Positions 47,575-57,800 of a DNA stretch of 64,000 bases are shown in pieces (positions within the stretch are counted from its first letter, which is position 1; the number at the start of each line of letters is the position of its first letter). The position numbers and the translations under genes were made by a program. Source of the DNA: Anthopleura xanthogrammica (Eukaryota; Cnidaria; Anthozoa; Actiniaria; Actiniidae); NCBI GenBank assembly GCA_964019055.1, contig OZ025210.1:312501-376500 (forward strand), in the 5' to 3' direction. The notes beneath the pieces are model-generated. The model saw nothing but the letters and a program-made list of their open reading frames with translations. It ran no database searches and was not told the origin of the DNA.

Positions 47575-50500
47575 ATGGAAGGCCTAGCAGCGTTTGTCTC
47601 GAAATTCGACGAAAACAGCTCCAGAGAAAACAACGAACTCAAGAAAATGCCACCAAATAACTATCGTACAAATCCTGAGAAAAAAGATTCGCGCTCAAAC
47701 ACCAACCAGACAAATACTCTTCCCTTTAGCATTGAGGGGATTCTGGGTATAAGTGATAATGGCGCTACCAAGAGTGTTGCTGGAGCTGACACCAGAATTC
47801 ACTCCACAGAATTCAACCAAGGTAAAACTCTTTTTCTGCTATTGGTATTTTATTTGCTCCGCTATAAGTTTCTGAAAAAATGACAAGAATTGAGTTGACA
47901 AGTTATTCTTTTCAATTCCTTCGCGCTAGCTGCTAGATGGATCGACAGTTTAGAATCATGTATACTTCAACGATTATGACATTGTAAATTTGAACCTATT
48001 AGCTTATGAAAGACTGATTTGCTTTATGAAAATTAAACTGTTTGTACACCATTAATATGCTGATGAAAATGTCTCACAATTTCAACCGTTCTGATGGCAT
48101 TAAAATTTACAGATGATTAATTTGTAAGCGCGAAAATAATCCTTCCCGCCTACAATAAGCACCATCTTTAGAATGTCACAACTTGTGAATCTAATAGAAA
48201 TGAGTTTTTCAGCTTCAAAATGACATTTAATAATATAATTAATCAATGAAAGTAAAACTGAGTCTTAAATAAACAAAGCCGAACAGAATAAGAGTGAATA
48301 GCTGGCTTTGACATGCGGTATGCTGGGATGGGAGGTAGTGAGTTAGATCTAGAGAACAGTTTCAATACGTAAAACTACTTTCGATGCTCTTAATGCCATC
48401 TAATCATATCATTCTCATTCAATTCCATGGTTGATATAACTACTTTTCCCTATCTTAGTTTTTCGTAGTTTTCATTCAATGGTGTACGAAGAATACTGAA
48501 AACATAGCCATACACTCGCTATTTTACCACATTTCATCCATACCTTTTCTGATGTAGGATGGGAAAATCAATTTCCAATTTAAGACAACAGCTTCAGTTA
48601 AGACTGAGCTTCCAGTATACAGTTCTTGCTGATAGCAAAAACAAGCTTGCCTTCCTGCCTTCCGCATATTAGCAGCGTATCCACAAGTGTCCAGTTGAGT
48701 AAAAGTCTATTAATTATGGATCAATTTGCAAAACTGGGGTGATGTAGTGAGGCTAATAGAGATCTATTTAATAGAAATTAGAAAGTCAATCTAATTGTTA
48801 TTAATAACATTTACAAAAAGGTAAATATTTAAACTAACCCCTGAAGTCTGCTGAAGCGGACGTGTTTTCTCGATTGATTTCTATGCATGTGGCTAAACAT
48901 CACACTCCAATGCCTCAGTCCAAACTTTCTAAAAATATAGCAAAAATTATAAGCAATAACAGCAAAATATAAGTGGACAATTTTCTGTTTTCATATAAGA
49001 ATCAACTTTACAAATTATCTTCGTATAAAGCATAATTAGGCTGATCTATAAGGATGGGAAAATTCGACCAGATTTTTTCCTTCAGGAATGTTGGCAGATT
49101 TTGGGTGGAACTGAAATACCAGATTATCCATTGCTAGGAAGAAAGAAAATTATGGACAACACAATTATTTTATGCTAGAACTGATGTACGATTCCCACTC
49201 ACTTGTTGATAAAATCTTAATAAATGCAACTTACAGGTGATAGTTTCTTTTCTATATTTTGAGAATTCTGCGAAGTCAGATAATGATAAGTATGTATTAA
49301 CTTGTTGCAGTGTAAGTTTGGTGTAATTTCTTTAAAACAAAGCTCCGTTACTGCGATACGATAGTGATAGTAACCGGAAAATATTTGACTCAATGAAAGT
49401 ATAAAGTTGTCATATTCAATATATTTTACTAAACATCAATTAGTAAGCGATACCTATCAGCAAGCTTACTGCATGAATTAATTGTTTTCCATGCATCTTC
49501 TGTTTTAATTGTCGTTAACATAAGTCGTGGTATTATATCTCTTTTTAAGGGAGCTATTGTATTTAGAGCGCGTAAGTTCTTCGGTTTAATTTTGAAGTAG
49601 AATAAAATAAAAACAAGCATCCTTCGAGAAAGAATTACGTGTCTTTCACTGGTAAAAAGCCGTGTTACGTTGCTAAAGTTTAAAAAATATTTTTTACTGA
49701 TGCCTCTTGGTTAGGATAAGCATGCATTCAACAGCTTTGATTTTTTGTTTTGCAAACAAGTGTTTGTATAAAAACAATCTTATTCATTGCTTTTTAACAT
49801 ATTCAAAGGTATGAAAGTTCAATATGATGCGTGAGGTCGTTAGCGTGATGTCTAAACTAAGATTAGGAGTTCCGTGAGCCCGAGTGAAGTGTTGTCGTGC
49901 ATAGTATCCTCTTTTGCCATAGGCAGAGACTTGGAGGCTGAATGATATGGTCCCCGGCGACCAAGGCGTGATGGCCCAAGGCCACGGAAATATTCTCTGC
50001 TGATATCAGTAAACATGGCAATATCTAGACGTTCAATTAATCGTATTGACAGATGGTCTACAAACAAAAGTCAGCGATCATTTGAAGGTTCTTAACCCGT
50101 AATGGCACAATTCATCGACGATTATATCAACTTTTCATCATCGTATTTACCGACTTGAACTTATGACTTTCTCTCTATTGAGGCATTTTAGAACAATTAT
50201 TCCGAATTCATTCAGAGCACATTCCACGCAAAAAAACGTTTCAAATATTTGAATGAATATTTTGCGCGATTAGCGACCATTTTGCACGTCATTGAAATGC
50301 TTGGAGAAATCTGGAACGTACCATGCGACTGACCCAGTTATTTTGTATGTCCTCTTTCTCGTTGTCCAGGTAACGACATGTCGAAGTGTTCATCACGAAC
50401 CCGTGCTCCGAGGAACAGAAAGAATTTCACAGGAGAACAACTTAGGGAGCTTGAGAGGCTTTTTGATCAAACTCACTATCCTGATGCTTTGACGAGAGAA

Positions 50501-52337
50501 GCTTTGGCGAAAAAACTGGGGCTCTCCGAAGCACGTGTGCAGGTAAGGAACATGCACTGACACAGCTGAACATAATAACGGATATGTAGTAACGGATAGC
50601 AATTAAAGTACCAAGACAGTTTGGGAATAGATAGCAAATGAAGGTGATGAAGTATATGACAACAATGGTACCACATATAGTAAAGGATAGCAAATAATGC
50701 ATCAAATGTACATATAGTAGTTTGGCTGTAGATAGCAAATGAAGGTGATGAAGTATAGGACAACAATGGTATAACATATAATAAAGGATTGCAAATAGAT
50801 TACCTAGTGGACAGGTCAAGTATACAGGACAACAGTTGTAATAATTGTACTTAATGTTAAAAGAGTTAAACATAGGAAAGAATGGGAGATAAGGGCACGA
50901 ACAGGAAATATGGTTAGATAAGTGCACATACGAGCAGCAGTGAAGACCAGTGAAGGTACGCAGCCGTAATAAGAAGACGTTTTGTATATAAAAATACGCC
51001 AGGACAGGATGGTACTATATGGGTGCCTACAGTAAAGACGGTCTATATAGTAAAAGACAGCAAATAAAGTACCAATGAAGTACAGAAAATAATTAAGGAT
51101 AAAATGAATGGGGAATACAAATATATATAAACATCAAAGAAGCTAGAAAACCTTGTGGAAGGTGTTTGTTGCATGAGGTACTGCAGTGTCAAGATTGACG
51201 AAATGCTTCGCATAGTTTACTTTAATGAGTACACTAATACATGATACATGATACTGATGCGCGTGCCAATAAACGACACAGATTTGTATATCGTGAGAAG
51301 AGTAGCGCATAGCTAACATTGCTAATAAGTGATAGAAAGAGTTCAAGTGGAAAAGTTAAAAAGGGGACGTACACGTAATCAATGTCGTCTCGGGAAGAAC
51401 ACGCGATAAACTTAGTGAGGAAATATTACATAGTTGATTGGAATGTTGTAGAACGTTTTAAAGAAGTGAAATTAAAAGGTGCAAAGACAGGATCAATGTC
51501 CGTCTCTTGAAGAACACGCGATCTAGAGTGAAGACAGAAGAAGCTAAATTTTTGACATACTTGGCATATAATGTTAGTTGCTCTAAATACAGGAATGTCT
51601 AAATGTCCAACACTCTCGGCTAGCATGCATTGGTTGGTCATTCATGTTATAGCAAAGAAAAAAGTTATGACCAACCAAAAATCTATTGATTGTCATGGAA
51701 ACATTATGAAGTCATCTATCACGTGACATTAAATGGCTTTTCCATACCAAATGTTATAAGCTACCCACCTAGCTCGTTTCCCATATTCCGATTAACAGAC
51801 CCCTTTCACGTGACGTCAAAGCAGCTCAATTTGGAGGACATAACAAAAGAATTTCAATATCCTGAGAATTGGGACCTATTGTTTTTTTCCCCCCCAAATT
51901 GAGCTGCATTCCAAAGTGCTGCAAGGGGTCTATACAGCTAAAAGTTATTAACAAAAAATTATTCTTAATAGATTTGGTTCCAAAATAGACGCGCTAAAAG
52001 CCGAAGACAAGAGAGCCCAAACCAGAAAGGATTCATAGTTCCAGCCACAGAATCCCCTTCGACGACTCACTCGTCTCAAAGCCCGGTCAGATCACCCACC
52101 GAGACAGCCCAAACATACCCTTCGTTACAGCCATTCCGATACAGAACAAGCCCGTACTGTGGAGATCACTTCTGCGCATGCTCAAGGTTCTGTATGAATA
52201 GCGTCCCTTCGCCTGGTAACGCAACACTCAATCCACAGGATTTGGATTACTTTCGCGATTTTCACAGGCATTCGAGTATAGTGAATCTGAGGCTCAAGGC
52301 TCGTCACCACCATACTCCTACCAATACTAATTACTAG
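47575..52337 (+). CDS. shox: SHOX-like PRD-class homeodomain transcription factor, 3 exons
   Basis: Exons: 47575-47821, 50370-50542, 51972-52337 (786 nt, 261 aa). An Eh1/octapeptide-like repressor motif FSIEGILG lies at residues 51-58. The homeodomain (about 95-154) contains [29 protein letters not shown] and IWFQNRRAK, with Gln at position 50, and is closest to SHOX/SHOX2 by eye. The intron after ...RVQ falls at the conserved PRD-class site between homeodomain positions 46 and 47. A C-terminal OAR-type motif ([13 protein letters not shown], about 241-253) supports the SHOX/PRX-like grouping. SHOX proteins bind TAAT-type sites in the nucleus and pattern skeletal and neural tissue in vertebrates; the role here is unknown. 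Start chosen at ATG 47575, the first ATG of this frame. The long intron 1 contains a GC-richer block near 49860-50060. Confidence 0.92.
50620..50800. repeat. Diverged minisatellite in SHOX-like intron 2
   Basis: Two units about 103 bp apart share ATAGCAAATGAAGGTGATGA. Shorter fragments with AGCAAATA and AGTACC continue to about 51090. Confidence 0.6.
51798..51931. mobile_element. MITE, CCCTTGCA/AGCAGCTCAATTT family, copy 2
   Basis: Same ends and internal CCTGAGAATTGG segment as 37533-37668. In SHOX-like intron 2, about 40 bp upstream of the last exon. Confidence 0.75.
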
Positions 52338-53690
52338 ACTAGATTTTGAAGTCACTCCTCATTATAAAACGTCCGACTACACGGACATGGTACGGGAATG
52401 ACTGAACGTCCGTACCGGCTTTTCACAGCACAACAAATCTCAATTCCTTGAATAAGATCAAGTCAATTAATAAATTAAATTACATGATATTATCATAATC
52501 ATGTGAGCCACAAAACCAAAAGAAATTGAAGGAAAACAGCTCTTTTTCATAAGTTTTTGATACGAAATTTTCTACTGAATATTTGTTGTCATGTAATTAA
52601 GTTTGTAAAACGTCAGTAGTGTTAGAACGAGTAGGGATAGAAATGGGCATGTCATAATGATAGATACTGCTGGCCACACTGACTGCTTTTTAGATTTTTG
52701 TTCTTTTGAGTTTTCAATGCCTGGATAATCGGGAATTTTTGTTGTTTGTTAATTAATAGTATTTACTTGATTTACAATGAAATTAGTTGTTCAAGTTGTA
52801 GTGTAAATTCCAGTTATTGAATTGTTGTAATAAATAGATAAAAATTGTAATTAATAAAAACTTTGTTAATTTGTTATCATTTGTCAATCTTTGCTTATCT
52901 AATAATTATTACTGGGCTATACCTGTTGATATTTTAGATATATTGATAGATTTGCTTTTGTACAATGAATGAGCAGCTTTATCGATTTTAGTTTTCAAAT
53001 CTGCACACATTAAATCCATCCGTGTATGTACTGGCGCCCGCAGTCCAACCGGTCACCGTACGTCATATATTTCAGTCATGGCAGGTTAGTGTGGATCGTT
53101 GTAAATATAATTAACAGCTAATGGCTTTCGTCCCTGTCAAATCAAAGTGCCAAGTGACTCTTTCAATTTAAAGCAACTGACCTCACTAATATGAAGTCAA
53201 AGTGCAATAGACATCAAAATTCCTTAGCACTCGCGGATATTTCTGAGACATTTCGTGCATTCGGTGGTGACACTCTGGTATACTTCAGTCTTCAAGCAGT
53301 CGGGTCAAGCTCGAAAAAACTGGTAATTTATGACATTTTAAAAAAACTTCTTCAAACATCACGCACAACAGCATTCTTGATTTTGAAATTATTACTAAAT
53401 TAGAAAAATAAGCACAAGTACGAACGCTGGTTGCAATGTTGGATGATGGTACATACGCGAGAAAGAGTCGCGAGCGGTATATATGCCATCGATAGCGAAA
53501 AATCAACCGATATGGTATAACATCTTTATTTACAACCATCAAACATGTATTAGATATTGATAATCAAGTAGGACGTATTAAAGAAGGAATATAATACAGA
53601 TTAATATTAGATAATATTTATGTCAAATGTATGCACCCATAGATTGATAAAATCCAGCTATAGAAAAAAAGGGGTGAAAATATATTCTCA
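52338..53690. other. Intergenic region, no supported gene
   Basis: 3' flank of the SHOX-like gene. A 70-aa frame at 53191-53403 lacks recognisable features. Confidence 0.4.
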
Positions 53691-54340
53691 GCAAGAGAGC
53701 ATAAATAAGAGGGAAACTTCTTAATACCGTGCGCTATTCTGCGCTATGTGAATTTCCAGTTGGGCTATTTTTAGCATCCGCGTACAAACAATTTTCGCCA
53801 TACCCTATACTCATGGCGTCGAAAATTGTGTGCTTCATCCAAACCTGGAAGTAGCGAAAACATGTAAAGGTGTTTTTGGAAAAACATAATTTCACGTCTT
53901 TTTGAGTGTTCAACAGCCTTAGTCGTGTTTTATCAGAGAACAGAACGGCATAGCTAATCCTGACCTTTTTGCTTTATCTAATAGATTTTGTCGAAAAAAG
54001 TGAGAAAAATCGACGAAAAATACGTAAAACGCAAATCGCACGCGCTTATAGTCTTTAAATAATTTGAATCGTTGTAAAACATACTTTTCGCCCTGATGAT
54101 GCACTAGAAGTGCGAAAGCTCGGTATTATATTAAAAAATAGTGGAAGAAACAAACGTAAACAATATGGTTATTCCCACTTACAATAACATTTTAAACGAA
54201 AAATATTTTGTTTTTGAGCGCGCGCGCCATCAAAAAATTGAAAACCAAACGAATTTGGATGCTAAAAATAGCCCAACCGGGAATTCACATGGTGCGCGCG
54301 GTATTAAGAAATTTCCCTCTCTTATTTATGCTCTCTTGTC
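53691..54340. mobile_element. Inverted-repeat element with about 90-bp arms
   Basis: Left arm (GCAAGAGAGCATAAATAAGA ... GGGCTATTTTTAGCATC, to about 53779) is mirrored at 54258-54340. Interior about 480 bp, no coding capacity recognised. Confidence 0.8.
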
Positions 54341-54513
54341 CACAGTGAATCATATCCTTCAGCATACGGTCAGCCCGGCCCTTTTTCGTCCTTCAGTAAG
54401 GCTTAGTATCCTACATATCATTATTGTCGCACTATAAGTTATGTAAATGACAATCAGTGAACTGGTTAGGTCGGTTTGTAGAGACGTGATAACAATAACA
54501 TTACGTCGCCACG

Positions 54514-54580
54514 GCCATGTTGGTGGTAATAAAACAAAAGACTCCTCATTAGTCTCTTTTATCAATACCACCAACATGGC
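54514..54580. repeat. Hairpin with GCCATGTTGGTGGTA arms
   Basis: GCCATGTTGGTGGTA is mirrored exactly by TACCACCAACATGGC around AAGACTCCTCATTAGTCTC. Small foldback element. Confidence 0.85.
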
Positions 54581-54706
54581 TGCCATTTCTTGGGAATGAT
54601 TCCAAAACCTTAATTGGACGAAATTTGTTAGCTGAACCAATGAGTGTTGGAATTTCACACTGAATCACTGTGACGTCATTTTCCTCGGCCTCTCACCAAG
54701 TGAAAC

Positions 54707-54720
54707 GTTGCTATGGCAAC
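54707..54720. promoter_or_regulatory. X-box-like palindrome
   Basis: GTTGCTATGGCAAC, close to the RFX consensus, with a CRE-like TGACGTCA at 54671-54678. No gene start is supported nearby, so function is doubtful. Confidence 0.3.
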
Positions 54721-54803
54721 CCAGGAATCACTACTGAGGAGCCATTCCATACACATCATCCAACTATAACAAAGTTGGCAATATTGATGTGAATGGACGA
54801 GTT

Positions 54804-57800
54804 TCAGCAGCTTGTCTTGGGTGCCTTGGGTATTTTGTCTTTCTCACTCTTCTTCGGGATTCCATCGTGTTTCTTTTCTTTCTTTTCTTTCTTTTCTTTG
54901 TCCTACAAATTGAGAGTGTTTAAAGAAACTCTAATCCCGTGTATGTGATGATGATAAGCAGATGTGAGTGTTTTATACCGTTAAGCCGTTTAGCCACGTA
55001 CGAAACATTGCGACGCGCGACAAATTTACCTTCTGATAAGCAAAATATGTTTGAGCATTACGGTAGAAACATTTCGTCATTCCGCGCCGCATATATGAAA
55101 ACATTCTTACACTTGTTTCCCAATGTTTACTGACAGTTTTAGCCACCTTTGGAAACAATTAACAAAACATCTTTCTGAAAACATGTTTCCTCGTTTAGCG
55201 AAGGCTTTACACCAGCCCGGCTTGAGTCCCAATCATTCGAGCGAGTTAAAGAATTGAGAACAAAAGTTGTTAATAATTCAAACTCACGGTTTTCTCGTCG
55301 TTGTTCGCGAATGGCCAATCCTTGAACCTTGAAGTGGATGCCTTATTGCTGTCTTCCTTCTTATTGTCATCCGTCCCTTCATCGGTGTCCTTCTCGTCAT
55401 TCACTGACGTAGAGCTTGTGCTCAGCACGTGGTAGTTGTAATCGATACCTCGTCGGGATTTTTCTTCTTCTACTTTGAGTCGCTCGTAGTGTTCGTAAGC
55501 CTCTCGTAGAGGAGTCAACATTGGCTCGTCAATCTGAGGGAAAAGCTGATAGACAGAAATGATAACTTACATGCACGAGTCACGTGTGTATTCTCAAGCG
55601 ATAAACAAAGAAATATTACTCAAGCGAAGCATTTGGACACGTGGTTTGAAATGGAAAAACAATGAATGCTTCAGTTTGCTACTCACTTTGCTTAACGACT
55701 CAAACAGTGGTACAAGAACAAACTTGATGAAACCGATCTGAGCTGTTGCCTTGGTAACCTTGTCACGGTCCATGAAGGGCGCCACTGCAAGGCATTCTCC
55801 TTTTTCGCGGTCACTCTGATGAGAGATGGTAAACATTTTCATTTCCATCATCGTCATCACCATCACTATCACACCACAATCAATGATCACCAACATCTTC
55901 ACAACGATAACCATTATCCTCACCATCATCATTATTATCACCACCGTCATCATCATATCATCATCATCGTCGTCGTCACCATAGTCACGCACGCGGTACG
56001 TACCTGTAGAAAGTATTCTTCAAGAAGACAGTCAACCCACGGCTCGGATACTTCCATGGGACGAACTTCATTCGAAATGTCACAGCATTTTATGAGAATC
56101 ATTTTCAGCTGAAAAGGGTCCGTAAACAATTATAATCATGATATCAATCTAATAATGACAGAATCAGTCAACTTGAAGGACGTTTTTTATACTTACTGAT
56201 TTCAAATATTCATCGTTATTAAAGTCAAAAGTATCCAACTTGCCCTTAAAGTTCTCCACGATTTCGCTATGGCGAGCCATGTCTGTGGCCAGAATCAGCA
56301 TAATTATCTCCTGCCAAATATCCAGGTCAGTACGTATCATTGATTGAAGTCATGCTACTTTACTAATTAGAAGACTAGTGACGTCACGAAAAAGTTAGTC
56401 GTGGAACTAGTAATTTAGTCATGTCACGCATGCGCAGTGGTTACTACAGCACTCGTGCAAAAGAGACAAACTCACTAAGGGGGTTAACTTACGTGACTTA
56501 CATTTCTGTCACGACATGTCGTTATGTCACGTCACTCAGTCATTCACGAGTGTGTTGGTAGAGTTAGGTTTCCATGACAACACTATCAATAAAAATAGTT
56601 CACGATTTGATGACAAACTCTTACCTGTCGTATTTTTTTGAAGCGTTCTCTGCTTATATTTGCAAAAATATTACATTCCGGCTGAGTAAAGACAAAAAGA
56701 AGAATCACGAAGTGTAGGTTATAAGAGTTGACAACAACAGAGGGAAAAAAGAGAAGGAATGGTAACGAGTTTGTTGTGCAAAGGATCATGGGACTAGATC
56801 GAGCCCCAAAAAGTGTCCCACAATCCTTTGCGTCATTACAAAGTCGTTACCAGTCCTCTAGTTGATTTACCCGTCCAAGAATATCAAATGCAATAGCCGC
56901 GTGATGGTTTTCTAGTGGAGAAATGTCATTATAACGAATAGACAACTCTGTTCTGGCATTTATCTGATATCTGAAAGGAAAACAACCATGCAAGACATTA
57001 CAGTCAGTTGGGTAATATCGTATTTATCACGTGACATGACAGTCAGTTGGGTAATATCGTATTCCAGTCACGTGACATAACAGTCAGTTGGTTAATATCG
57101 TATTCATCACGTGACATGACGTCAGTGTATTACTCACGTGTTGTTGTATCCAGGGTGATCTAAATCGTGACAGACACAAGCCGTCAGTAGAATCAGGATA
57201 TCCTGTTTTGTTAGCTTCTCTGTCAGCTGGCACAAATGTATAGTAGTGTACATCTAGAAAACACAAACAAAGTAAGAACCAAACAGATAGATGTGTTCAA
57301 ACTGCAGTACTGACTACTAATGACCTACCATCTGGGTAACACAGAAACAAAGTCAGACCCAAACAGGTATATGTGTTCAAACTGCAGTACTGACTACTAA
57401 TGACCTACCATCTGGGTAACACAGAAACAATGGCGGAAGTTGTGGAATGGATTGGTTTTGTAATTATGTTGAATGCAGGTCTAAAGAAAAACAAGATTAA
57501 GAAGTGATCAAAAACCCGCGAAAAAAACATGTCCCTTTGCCTCTTACAGATACTCTTGGGTCGATAAGAGGTCATATTTAAGCTCTGTTATAAAGTGAAA
57601 TACTGCAACTCGCTTTGATAGGTGATGTGGTACAAGTTCAGTCTACCCCAGACAGCGCCTTCAATGAGAGCCTGACGATCGAGTAGGAAACCTGCTGATA
57701 AGCCTTATTTTCATGTGAAGGCGTAGTCCCTTTCAATATCATGCTGTCATCCTTCAAGAGATCTTTTGTTAGGAACCGTAACCGGGAGGAAATATCAACA

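Noticed and set aside
50442..50927. 161-aa minus-strand Tyr/Cys-rich frame
   Set aside because: Overlaps the SHOX-like homeodomain exon on the opposite strand and the intronic minisatellite.
53191..53403. 70-aa plus-strand frame
   Set aside because: Isolated, no motif or supporting context.
57001..57120. CRISPR-like repeat-spacer pattern
   Set aside because: Units are contiguous 40-bp tandem repeats without unique spacers, in an animal intron.
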